Shown piece by piece: positions 24,101 through 35,300 of a DNA stretch of 64,000 nt (position 1 is its first letter; every line of letters begins with the position of its first letter). The notes under the pieces were generated by a model. It worked only from the letters and a program-made list of their open reading frames with translations, searched no databases and was not told where the DNA came from. Both the position numbers and the translations under genes were made by a program. Origin of the DNA: Labyrinthula sp. Ha (lineage: Eukaryota; Sar; Bigyra; Labyrinthulida; Labyrinthulaceae); assembly GCA_015227615.1 (NCBI GenBank), contig JAALGZ010000039.1:248001-312000 (forward strand). Direction: 5' to 3'.

Positions 24101-27100
24101 TTATTTGATATCCTTTACTCTAAGCAAATTATGAAGATTCCAAAGTATTAAAATCACCGAATTATACAATCATAAAACTCTGCTAATAGGATTTTCCATG
24201 TTTATAATCTTCGATTTCTGAATGGGGCAAGCTTCACTTATTTGGCATTATAAAATGCGCCCTAAATAAATAATATAAATTGAATAAGGTTATATATATA
24301 TATATAAAGATTCCATTGATAAATATGGTTGTCAAAAGGTTATTCTGCTATGGCCCTCATTTGCTGAATACAGGTGAATAATAAACATTTGTTACTCTAA
24401 TATATTGGGATTATTGTTCTCGGCATATAATGAATGATGGCGAAGAATATTAGTCTGTGATTTCAAATAAGAAGTGAGATAGACCCATGTCTTTTTCTTT
24501 GAAAAGAAACAAAGAAATAGATTAAACAAAAGTAAAATTAAATAGCCAGGGAATGATTTCACTGAAATTTTCTTTCGTTTTGAAATGAAACTATTTGACA
24601 AGTACAAAAAACATGTCTTTACTTGTATTTTTTAATTACTGTATTATTTATTAAATCCATTTTCACCGAAAAGCGGGCTTTGACCGTTCAATATAGCTTT
24701 TGAAATTTTAAAGTTTAAAATATTATATTATATATTTTTCTCTATTGATTTTATTAGTAACTATATTTCATATATGATATGTGGTTCAATTTGTTCTGGC
24801 ACTATATTTTTATTTTATTTAAAAGGGAAAACATTTCGTTGACAGCAGCTTTTACATGCTTCAAAAGAAAATATTATTGATATATGATTAGTATTTTAAT
24901 AAATATTTAGTAGTTTTTATCCATGAATCTTACTTGTATGTCTTGAAAATGCTAGAAGTATATATGTATATTTATATATATTTTTTGCCGTTTTATATGG
25001 AGTTTTAATATCAAATTCAATATACTTGAGCGAGAATCTTACTATATGCATTGACTTGATACTTAGAAAGCAAAAATATGTTTTATATATTAGTGTAATC
25101 ATTGAAAACAATTCTTTTAACCTAATTTTAAAAATCAAATCAAATAATCTTAATATTTTTAAATTTTTTCTAAATTATTTGAGCATAGGAGGAAAATGGT
25201 CATCTCCTTATCAAAGGGTACTTTTATAAGAAATACAACCTTAATACCGATTTCATCTTATGCGCATACATTAACAGAATATCTTTATGATAATAATATG
25301 GATTTCTATTTTTTTAGTGCCAGAAATATAAGAATTATTTTAACATATCCATGTAAAACTGTGTAACGTAGTACTCAAGATAAATGTTGTATAGATGTAT
25401 ATATTTAAACGTATATAATTCCATTTGTTCATATAATAACATATCAAACCAATCTCTCATGAATAAGTTTTCAAAATAACTGCAACTCTATGTTTAAGAC
25501 ATTTGAGGGGTTCGCTATTACTGCTCAGATTTGGATAACAGCACCCTATTATGTCCAGACTGAGCCTTTCTTAGCACCCAAGTCATAGACAAGCAACGTA
25601 TTAGAAAGACTTGTGCAATGGAATTGCTGGAATAAAAGATAAGGGTATATTAAGAGCTAACGATACATAGAATAGATTTGTTCTGACAAAGTTCTATTGT
25701 ACTTAACAAGGCAATTGGAACATTTGTGCTAGTTTAAAACTGTTAAATATATCTGTTATCAAAACTCCTTATAACCAATCTATCAGTAATTAAAGACCCT
25801 AAGAAAACTAAAATTAAATACTTGGTACAAATATAGATAAGACAATATTTTGAAAATAAAGAGAAATTCCTCTTCACAAAAATAAAATATCCTTGGGAGC
25901 AATAAGCTTAGAGATTTTAATATCAAACTGGGGGGGGGTTAGAAAGTTAGGTAAATATCCGGGGGAAAACCAGCCATAATATTTTATGTTATTAACTTAT
26001 TTTCTCATATTTCCCTGTTACCTATGTAATAAAGTTATAAGCTTTAGACAAATTTTTAGTAGTTAGCCAGTGAACTCCACACATCTTACTTGTATTATTT
26101 GAAAAAAACATAGAATATTCAAGAAATATGTTTTATATCATATGGGCACTTGATTTGAAGAAGATATAGAGATTAATATTATAACCTTTGAAGGATACTA
26201 ACTGTTAATTCCCAGACTAGTTATGGAAAATAATTCTCTAATTAGTTTCGTTGAGTATTTTATAGATACCATTTTCTGTTCTGCAATGAGAGAAAAACTA
26301 AACAAATTAATGCCAAGAAATAATCTATCTTTACGCTTAGTATACAAGTTAAGTGCCGGAATTAACGTTAGGAATACAGAACGACCTTAGCAGAAGTAAA
26401 GTCACAAAATCTCTTAAGCTGACAGTCAGTTAGTGCAATGTTTATTAATATTCAATGTGGTATCTACTGGAAGAAAGAAAATATATAACATGGATATAAA
26501 AGCCTTGTATAATCTGACACACACAGTACCATAGAAGAATTTGAAAACAGGGTGTTTGTATATCTTGGATATTAACTGTAAATTGCAACTCACTAAAACA
26601 TTAAGCTAAAAAATCTATATTATATGCAAAAAATGAAATCAATTTGCGATAAAATTGTTAATATTAAACGATCTCATTTCTCATCCTAGCTAATACATCG
26701 AACCATTCAAAAAATATCTTAGTCGAAAACTGCATACTTGTTAAAATCCATTTTAATTCACCATCGATACCTCTGTCTTACAGCAAAATAAAAGGCATTA
26801 CAGTGGTAAAAACTAAGTCATTAAGCCGCAAACTTATAATAATAAATAAAATGTGTCTTCATTCTAACAAAATTTTATACAAAATCTTTCATCTGTTTAT
26901 CTAGAGATCCACAAACTAGTTACACCTAATCCATTTTAAATGAGAATCTCAATATAAGTCCATAGCATATATCTGGTACCAGTTAACTGTAAATCACGTG
27001 TAAACAGCGCTTTTCTCAGAGGAGTCATCTCTACATGCTATTATTACTAATTATATGCAAACTAAATATTCAGACTCAAGTTATTATCCCCTTTTATTTT

Positions 27101-27429
27101 GTCTTTCTGAATGTCTAATCAGTTATATTAAGTAGTAAGCAATGTGGTGAATATGGTTCACCAGAGCCAGTACATGTTGGTCGGAAAAAAAATTCATCTG
27201 AATTGCGATCTGCTCATAATTTTTGATTTTTTTGCATTAGTTGCTTTGCAGCTGCTACAACTCGCACTCTTACTAAACGTAAATTACCTAGTAAGTACGC
27301 GTAATGGGGAAATCCTTGAATTACGAAGTGCTCACGGCGAAGAAAATGTAGTTACTATTCAGCAAAGAAAATAAATTGGTATCTTTTTTCAATGATTTAT
27401 AGCACACAGAAAATCAGGCCCTGAAACAA

Positions 27430-28010
27430 ATTTCACGATTGTATATAGTATGACATATTTGAACATATTTTGCATAGTTCGTTTGTGGTTTCATACCAGT
27501 TATTTAGTACTTTGAATTGCTCACATGTTTTCAACACGAAATCTGTAGTTGATTTGCTAAAGTCCTTGCTCTGAATTGTGCAACCCAATCTGCATGTACA
27601 GAGATGGTTTATGCGTATGAGATAGGACTTAAAATATTCTTCTTTCCTAGGACCTTGCAAGAAAATCTGTTCGCCTCATGATTAAACAATATATAAATGT
27701 AATTAATAATTTACTGAGAAGAGAAGCAATTTAGTTAACTTAAGGATTAGGGAGAACCGTGATAAGTCATTTCCGTTCCCTGCTGACTTTCTAAATTTTC
27801 TGGGACATTGATAAAAGCTTTTGTGTCCCAAAAGTAGTGAGACAGGTTTTCCATGTTTAAATTGATGTGAACTAGAACTATTGCCCTGGGCAAGCGTTTT
27901 CTTAATCTCACCCAATGACTTCTGAGGTTGGTGCACTCCTGAAATTTTTGAGGATAAGTGAGTTCAAGAAATTTATTAACAGATTTTCGGGTTTTAAGCT
28001 TTCATAATTC
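27430..28010 (-). mobile_element. Probable Ty1/copia fossil fragment
   Basis: On the minus strand the text near 27590-27530 contains HADW and SKSTTDFVLK-like pieces. These match the order and spacing of the Ty1/copia RNase H region (family form: DADWAG followed by RKSTSGYVF). Flanking frames are short and broken many times. No LTR is seen. Limits are approximate, and the family call rests on one conserved box. Confidence 0.35.
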
Positions 28011-29154
28011 AACATAGGTTTAGGATAGAACTTTGCTTGACCTGCTATTTACTCATTAAGTTTCGCTTGTAGTTTACTAGTTCTTATTTTGAAGTCTTCA
28101 TGACTCATACTTTCGCACTTAGGTCTTTCCAAGTTTCCATCTGTTAATTAGTTAATATAGAGAGAACAAAGACAACAAACCTTGTGTAATGTGAAGTAGA
28201 GCGATGCAAGAACTATCTAGTCTCATTCTTTCCACGAAGAATTTTTCTATGTAACTGATATGAAACTTAGATTTTTCTAGTATCGTTCTAAACTTCGTTG
28301 CTCAATCAAACTTTAGTAATATTATGAATGAATATTAAACTCTTGCCCTCTCAGGGATGTTGAGCTTGAGAAAAAACCCTGAAGATTTTCATCTTTCATC
28401 TCAGGGTATTCAGTTTGTCGACAAAGATCAAGTAACGAAACGTTTGTGGTAAAGGTTCCGGCAAGCAAAGATACAACTATATACTTGTATAAGTCTAGAA
28501 TTTTCCAGAGAAGAAAAATATTTTGCACAGAATCTCATTGAAGCTATGGCCTCTTTATCTTCATTTGTTAGTGTCATTGGTTTATTTCCTGAATAACTAT
28601 ATTTGGTTAACCGTCAAACACTCGGATAAGTCTAACAGATTTGCTCTCGACTCTGTGTACCCTATGAACTAGTCCAACACTTATGAAAATAACTAGTACA
28701 TTTAATACCCAACAAAACAATATATCTCTTCAAATTACTTTCCAGTTGCCTAGACTTTTAAGATTGCCAAGAGAGGTAGAAAACCCAAAATATGTAATTT
28801 ATTCAAAACAATTGTCTATCCATACATCCTCGTTATTCCCCCAAGTAATAACGTTGCAACTTTAACATGTCACCAACTCTTGTATTTTCTTTACTTGCTT
28901 CTCTTCTTGTTTTACAAACATATTCGTGGCAAAATACACAACTAACAGAGTAGGTTTGCGAAAAATTGGTATCACTCGAATTATTCAGCAACTATTTTAA
29001 TTATTCAGCTTATGTATATAGTAATTCACCATTTGATTCGTCAAATATACTGTGATAAATTCTATTTTACATATTTTACATCTTTGGAACTGAAAACTAC
29101 AAAAACAAATCCAAACCAAAAACATAAACCCCGAAATTAAGGAACCGAAGAAAT
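28011..29154. other. Intergenic region upstream of the RGS gene
   Basis: No gene supported. Short frames at 28322-28528 (minus) and 28683-28865 (plus) show no motif. The lower AT content than in the deserts suggests decayed coding sequence, perhaps the upstream part of the copia fossil. Confidence 0.4.
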
Positions 29155-30159
29155 ATGAGCTTAATATTAAAACTAGCGTCTTTTTCTAGACCTTTAGATG
29201 GAATTTTAAAAACTGAAATTAAAGAGATTTTAGACGACAAGTTAGAAGAACCACTAAGAAAGAAAAACTTAGAGTACTATTTGAAATACAAATATGCCGG
29301 TGAAATTATAGATTTTTTAGATGATGTCCGTTCTTATAAAGAAATGGTCAGTAAAGAACCAACAAAAGAAAAAGGAGAAGTTGTAGTTGTTGTTGATCAT
29401 TTAGAAGGGAACAACGAAGTAAAAAAGTCTGTAACCAAAGAAGAAATAGTTGAGCAAATAAAAAAAGTTGAGAACACTTATTTAACTGTAGATTCAGAAA
29501 GAGAAATCAACATTTCAGAATTGTTGCGCAAGCAAACGATAGCTAAAATTGAAGAGGCAATTGAAGACCCAAAAGTCTTGTCTGAAGAAGATGAGGTAAA
29601 AAAGTCAGATTTATTTGATGAAAACTTATTTGAAGAAGTCGAAGGTAAAGTTATGAGTAACTTGGCTATGGATCACAAAGCAAGTTTTCTTCGTCGTGCA
29701 ACAACAGTTATAATAAGCAAAGAACATGCACATGGCTATTTCCAAAAAGCTGTTGCTGCTGCAATTGTTGCAGTAAGTCTTACAACTGTTGTTGTAGTTG
29801 TTCTTCAACCATCATTGATTCTCAGACTTGCATTGACACCAATTTACTTCTTTATGTTCAACTTTTACTTGATCTATTACAACCAATTCTGTGTATTTTA
29901 TGGACCTGCAAGAACGTATGAACATCCAACACAAGTAATGGGACTCATATCTGGAACTCTTTTGCCGCTAAAGAAAAAACAGTTGCTCGATGAACGTGCG
30001 AAAACTGGAAAGATGACAAATTTGGTCTTAGAACCGAGATTGAGGAAAGTACATTTGAATTTGTCTATTGAGTTGATTGGAAGAGTTGTTCTTTTGACTT
30101 CTCTAGCTATGGTTATTGTGGTTTTACTTCCCCCTGATGGACTAGTTAGTTTATTATAA
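29155..30159 (+). CDS. RGS-domain protein with C-terminal membrane segments (Rax1-like layout)
   Basis: This is a 334-residue intronless protein. Residues about 20-66 match the first half of an RGS fold (NLEYYLKYKYAGEIIDFLDD VRSYKEM, like the 'FLEYL..E...I.FWLDVE.YK' pattern). Residues about 97-182 match the second half (SEREINISELLRK at 114-126, SDLFDENLFEEV at 151-162, SFLRRA at 177-182). An acidic/valine-rich insert (about 68-96) separates them. RGS domains normally speed GTP hydrolysis on G-alpha proteins. Hydrophobic helices lie at about 198-218, 221-246 and 306-326, so the protein is membrane-anchored with the RGS domain at the N-terminus, the layout of yeast Rax1. Whether it has GAP activity cannot be read. 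A second membrane-protein gene starts 44 bases downstream on the same strand. Confidence 0.75.
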   Translation: MSLILKLASFSRPLDGILKTEIKEILDDKLEEPLRKKNLEYYLKYKYAGEIIDFLDDVRSYKEMVSKEPTKEKGEVVVVVDHLEGNNEVKKSVTKEEIVEQIKKVENTYLTVDSEREINISELLRKQTIAKIEEAIEDPKVLSEEDEVKKSDLFDENLFEEVEGKVMSNLAMDHKASFLRRATTVIISKEHAHGYFQKAVAAAIVAVSLTTVVVVVLQPSLILRLALTPIYFFMFNFYLIYYNQFCVFYGPARTYEHPTQVMGLISGTLLPLKKKQLLDERAKTGKMTNLVLEPRLRKVHLNLSIELIGRVVLLTSLAMVIVVLLPPDGLVSLL

Positions 30160-30203
30160 TCCACAAAGTCTGAATAATAATAATAATATGTTAACGGTTA
30201 AAA

Positions 30204-31013
30204 ATGGAACTGAAATCCGGGAAAATTGTCCCAGAAAAAAAAAGGTGGAAAATGTTTTCGTATTTTCTTAAATACATTCGTTTACAGAATGAAACAAAGC
30301 TGAGAGAAAGGATATTGAAAGTTTGTGATAGTTCTCTTCCTCCTATGGATGAAATTGTGACAGTCTATGTTCCTAATAGGAAAAGGTTTAGAAATTTACT
30401 TCTGAAAGAGGTGTTTCGTTATGTGGATTATATGACACGGGCATATTTAAGTTCGGTGTTGAACTCGGGATCGTATTTATTACTTCTGATCTACTTTTCT
30501 ATATACTTTATTCTTAGCCTATTAAGTGCAACAACAACAGTATTATTTTTCGCGGATATTCTTGTTTTACAAGTGTTTGATCTGTCGTTTACGAAGTTAG
30601 CAATTAGTTTAGGTAAACTATTATTCTCACTTCAATTTGCTATCATTTTATTTGTGATATATAATGTTCTCTTTTTAGTATTTGCCACTCAGAATTATTT
30701 TCTTCTCTTTTATTATAATCCAACTGAAATATGTTTCTATTTGACTGGTTTAACAGCAGTAACGAAAAAAGGAATGTTATTTTATGAAATGGAAAGCGAA
30801 AGTAAATTTAAAATATTCTTTTATCCTTGGGAAAGAATACACTTTAAAATTGATGAAATTATTTTGCCAGCAATTAAGATAGAAGTTATAAATACAAATT
30901 TTTATAGGTATAGTTCAGCAAGAGGATATTTACCAGTAGTAAACTCATCAGCTGAATTTATGATACAAGAGTTATCTATTCTCCATGAAGGTGCAATAAC
31001 AATTCAAGAATAA
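30204..31013 (+). CDS. Uncharacterised membrane protein downstream of the RGS gene
   Basis: This is a 269-residue frame, ATG 30204 to TAA, not recognised. A basic, helical N-terminal 85 residues precede a hydrophobic block at about 88-125 (probably two helices, rich in Leu/Ile/Tyr) and another at about 138-162. The C-terminal 100 residues look like a soluble beta-rich domain (FYPWERIHFKIDEIILPAI at about 206-224). The 44-base gap to the RGS gene and shared strand suggest either closely spaced genes or a common transcript, and perhaps a shared role at a membrane; that is inference. The gap has stops in all frames and no evident mini-intron joining the two, so I keep them separate. Confidence 0.6.
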   Translation: MELKSGKIVPEKKRWKMFSYFLKYIRLQNETKLRERILKVCDSSLPPMDEIVTVYVPNRKRFRNLLLKEVFRYVDYMTRAYLSSVLNSGSYLLLLIYFSIYFILSLLSATTTVLFFADILVLQVFDLSFTKLAISLGKLLFSLQFAIILFVIYNVLFLVFATQNYFLLFYYNPTEICFYLTGLTAVTKKGMLFYEMESESKFKIFFYPWERIHFKIDEIILPAIKIEVINTNFYRYSSARGYLPVVNSSAEFMIQELSILHEGAITIQE

Positions 31014-31106
31014 GGAAGAAATGTGTTATAATGCTCAAAAATGAACCATTTCATAGAGTACCATCTAGAAAAGAAGTTATTGTTTTATTCTTATGAGTAT
31101 TTCTTT

Positions 31107-32315
31107 CTATTTGTAAATAACAATTTGTGCTTTAAATAGTAAATTCATAAAACTATCCCAAACTTCATTTTTCCATCCACTTATTTTCAGAGAAGGAAAA
31201 TATTTTCTTGCATTTACATTTAAAGTTCCAAACTCATGTTCTTGTATAAAAGAAACACTGCCTCTATGGACTTTGCTTTTTTCAATAGCTTCTAACAAAA
31301 TATTTAGCTCTTTTTCTGGAATATGTGTCATTAGTGATCTATGTATTGGCCGAGTTGTATTATGTTGATTTCTTTTTCTTGGTATTCGACAAGATATATT
31401 TCCAATATGGACTTCTTTAAGCTTTGAACAATAAGAAATAAATTTAGCAACTTGAAACCAGGTACCCGTAGATTTTTCCACCGAGTCAAATAAGAAATAA
31501 GAAAGTGTGTTCATCAAGTTTGTTGAGTTTATTTTTGAAATTAATGCTACTTGCCTTTTACTACTCGGGTCTGCATTATACACTCTTAAATCTGTTAAAT
31601 TTGAATACTTACTTTCTGAAATATTTGGATTGAGTTGTTTAAAAAACATAAGAAAGAACGCTGAAGTATTGGAAAATAATTTGGTAGTTTTTTCAAGTTT
31701 TTGTTTTCCACCAAGACTACTTTGAAACAATGTTGAATCCAAGATTATTTTCTTTATAGTACAAACCCTGTCAAAATAAGAACTTCTTACAGAGCGCAAA
31801 ATATTTTCATCTTTCAGAAGAAAATCAAAAAAAAGACCAGAACACTTTTTGAATGAGAGCGTTTCCTTCAATAATGTATTCAGTGTTTCTGTATAAGTCT
31901 TTCTTTCTGATATTGTGAACTCTAACTCGCTCTTCACTGCGCGTAGAATTGAGAACAATAACTTGATAGATCCAGAATCCAATTTGCATTGATCAAATTT
32001 TATATGCTTGAGGTTTTTCACACTTAGAAGCAGCAACCTAACTTTTTCAAAAATATCGTTTAGTGTGAGCAGTTTTCTAAAGACAATTGTCGTTATTTTC
32101 AACCTAAAACTGGTTTTGCTTATTTCAAGAGCGCAAAACTTATCTAAAGTAGTTGTGGAATCTGATTTAGGAGTCAAGGAAATGAAAATGGAATCCTCCC
32201 TCCTTGAAACACTTGGATAAAGTTTATCTCTTCCCATTTTATTTAATGATGTCTCGTTTTGCAAGTCAAAGTGGAATGGAAAATGTCTATTATGGACAGT
32301 GTCTATTAAAGACAT
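31107..32315 (-). CDS. LRR-like orphan protein, 402 residues
   Basis: The first in-frame ATG is at 32315; the frame is open upstream for 13 more codons without another ATG. The protein has loose leucine-rich-repeat-like segments: NLKHIKFDQCKLDSGSIKLL (about residue 101), NLTDLRVYNAD (about 241) and KLKEVHIGNISC (about 300). Spacing between them is irregular, so this may be a diverged LRR or F-box-LRR type protein. No catalytic motif, signal peptide or membrane helix is evident. It converges on the membrane-protein gene, 93 bases between stops. A LINE copy begins about 45 bases upstream of the ATG, so its own promoter or an upstream exon may have been displaced. Confidence 0.55.
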   Translation of the reverse strand: MSLIDTVHNRHFPFHFDLQNETSLNKMGRDKLYPSVSRREDSIFISLTPKSDSTTTLDKFCALEISKTSFRLKITTIVFRKLLTLNDIFEKVRLLLLSVKNLKHIKFDQCKLDSGSIKLLFSILRAVKSELEFTISERKTYTETLNTLLKETLSFKKCSGLFFDFLLKDENILRSVRSSYFDRVCTIKKIILDSTLFQSSLGGKQKLEKTTKLFSNTSAFFLMFFKQLNPNISESKYSNLTDLRVYNADPSSKRQVALISKINSTNLMNTLSYFLFDSVEKSTGTWFQVAKFISYCSKLKEVHIGNISCRIPRKRNQHNTTRPIHRSLMTHIPEKELNILLEAIEKSKVHRGSVSFIQEHEFGTLNVNARKYFPSLKISGWKNEVWDSFMNLLFKAQIVIYK

Positions 32316-32359
32316 CCAATTAAACCTCAAATTTTGTGCACGAAGCAAGAAAAACAGTT

Positions 32360-35300
32360 AAATGTCCTTGCCTCAACGGAGCTGCTTGACTTCGACCTCC
32401 ACGGAGGGCCTAGAGTGTGCGAGCCAGCGCGAACAGAGACTTCTTGTAGTTTCTGTGAACGTAGGTGGTCTTACTACAACAAAACTTAACCTTTTAGGAA
32501 AAAACTCAGCAACTGTCAGTTTTGATGTTGCAAGAGCTACATGTAAATGGCTACAAGATGTTGATGGAAAAGGTGAAAGTCAGCAGCAGCAAAGGTAAAT
32601 GGTTTTTCTCAAAACCGCCTACCGGAGCTGCAGGCGCAGCGACCTACTTGGCTGAAGAACTTGCATGCAACGTCTCTACAGTTCAAAGTACTAGCGACAG
32701 GATCCTGAAAGTAGTTCTCCAAGGCACCGGCAAGAAAAAGATTAATGTAGTTAACTGCTACGCTCCACACTGTGGACTTGGCAGATAATCCTACAGAAAG
32801 TTCCTGAAAGAATTGAGCGTGGTAACGAAGAATCTGAACAAGAGAAGGACATTATTTTTAGGTGGTGATTTCAATGCACAAGTGAGTAGAACGGCGCTGA
32901 AGAAGGTAAGCTGGGGTTCTCAAGAAGAAGTAATGCGAATGGAAAACTGCTGGAGGGTTGGTTAAAACTTAAAGGGTACTCAATTGTTAATCACAGGCAT
33001 GTAACTGGGAAGAAGGGAGCGAAAAAACATGGAACATTCTATTCCCGATATGATAATACGAAGATGTCAGAAATTGACTTCTTCATTACCAACAAACCAG
33101 AAAGAATTTACCTGTTCAAACCAAGGAGAGACATTAGCAGCTGGATCTGGCAGAAGGAGAAGTTTGATCACATTGCTATCATGGTAGAGATGAGAAAATT
33201 CCACAGAGGCAAGAAAAGATGGGAAAAAACGCCCCAGAAAGATCTCTCTAAACTTCTTTCAAATGAACAACTTGCACAACAACTGGATCATAGCATCACT
33301 CTGGAACTCCTAAAGCTAAAAGAGGAAGAAAGAGATTACGAAGCCTTGACACAGATTGTTCCAAAACTGGTTAAAGATCTTGTACCTGAGCAGAGCAACA
33401 ACACGGTGGAACAGAGAACCTCCGATCAAACACGAGAACTGCTACGAAAGAAGAACGCACTTTGGAGTACAGCAACGACAAGCGAGAAGAAAGAGCTAGT
33501 CAATGCAGTAAAAAGAAGTGCAAGGAGATGCAAAAGGAACTGGTACGGAGAAACTGCTAGCAGAATACAGCTACTGTTTGAGCAAAACCGCACAAGAGAA
33601 GCGTACGCACTGCTGAATCTGGTAAAGCCAACAACGAAATCATATGCCCGGATCACTAAAGATGATAAAGGAAATAAAATAGATACGTGCCAGAGGTTGA
33701 AAATACTCAGTGACTATATAGCCAGCCAACAACTCCCACCAATACCGAAAATACACTTGACTGGAGAAGAAAAGGTGCATTACTGTAGTCCAAGATATGA
33801 ATCGACTCCAGAAGAACACATAAACTCAAATCCTCCGCTAATGGATGAAGTCATGGTATGCATAAGAAAACTAAAGAATAATCGAGCCACAGGTGTCGAT
33901 TGCATCTACAGCGAAGTGTTCAAAGCATCGCCAACAGTTCAGAAAATTCTACTAAGAGAAATCCAAGAGCTCTTAAGGAAAACATCATTCAGACAGATAA
34001 TCAAGAAATACTTCTGCCTCGGGAAAATCATTCATATCTACAAACAAAAAGGAGAAAAGAATTCACCTGGATCATACAAGCCCATAGCACTCTTGAACAC
34101 AGCCTTCAAATTGACAACGAAGATAATCCACAACCGACTTCAACCAATTATCAATAAATTACCTTCTTACCAAGCTGGTTTTAGATCAGGACACTCAACA
34201 ATAAACAAAATTGAAATCCTAAACAATATTGTGAAGAAAAAACTGCTGCAGAACACAAAACTGAAACTTCTCTTCATTGACTTTCAAAAGGCTTTTGACT
34301 CCGTTAACCATGACTTCATACAACTGTCGTTGAAGGAGCATGGAGTGTCTAGCAAACTCAGGAAACTTATCCGGGTATTATATAAAAATGCTCCAGTCAA
34401 AGTCTCAGAAGGAAAACATGTGTCCAAAATGGTACATTTGAGAAGAGAAGTACTCCAAGGAGATTCACTTTCTCCAGCTATATTCATACTGGTGCTCAAT
34501 TCTACAATAAAAAGGATAAATACAAATACCTTGGCAAACGTAGAAGTAGAAGGAAAAATCTTTAACTATCTAGCTTTTGCGTATGACTTGGTTGCACCTT
34601 GTGAAAACAAAAATCAAATAAGTTCCTTCATTGAACAACTTTACAAACTTGCATCCCTCTCTGGCCTAAGAATAAACCTAAGTAAAACAAAAATACTATT
34701 AACAGACGAAGGATACTCTTTGGCAGGGCAGATACCAGATAAAACCATAAATAAACTTCTCACTAACTTTTTCTGTGAAAAATGCCAAAGATACTTTCAT
34801 CGAGAGAAGTCTCTAAAGGCACACTTTAGAAGTCGTTTTTGGGATGGAACTTTAAATCGAAGGAGAGCAGGAACATTAGCTGTCAAAGACACTAAATACA
34901 TCGTCCAGAAGATGCTGCAACCAGTAGCTGAATCAATATCGGTGTTAGCAGAAGAAGTCCAGCCAGTAAAAGAAATGAAGTATTTAGGCGCGGTCTTTAA
35001 CTCCACTGGAATAGCGCAAGAACATGTGCTGTCTAACTTCGACAAGTGCGAAGCAAGACTTACTAAATACAGGGAAATACTCTCCTGCAACACTCTGACC
35101 AGAAAAATGAAGAGGCAACTTGCACGCAGCATGGTTCTAGCTCCTGGAATATATAACCTCGGCAACTGGCCCCTAAACAATGATATAAAAAGGAAGCTAA
35201 ACCTTTTGACAAGGAAAATAAACTCCATCCTGAACAACGTGCCAATCTAAGAATATGGGTTCTGTGAAGGTGACTTGGACATCCAAAAGATCTTACTTGA

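Larger units (their letters stand above)
17235..27400. other. 10-kb AT-rich gene desert
   Basis: No frame longer than about 86 codons exists on either strand, and none shows a conserved motif or mini-intron pattern like those of the V-ATPase and PAP2 genes. The content is A/T homopolymers, short TA microsatellites and scattered low-complexity sequence. Minus-strand text around 18560-18780 faintly resembles the copia RNase H region but is too decayed to call. Confidence 0.55.

Noticed and set aside
27144-27374. 76-codon frame ending in a Glu-rich segment
   Set aside because: No conserved motif, hydrophobic low-complexity core, isolated.
29626-30164. Minus-strand frames inside the RGS gene
   Set aside because: Shadows of the plus-strand coding sequence, without motifs of their own.
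30160-30203. RGS gene and the following membrane-protein gene as one spliced gene
   Set aside because: The gap has no convincing GT-AG pair that removes the stop and joins the frames; the second frame has its own ATG.
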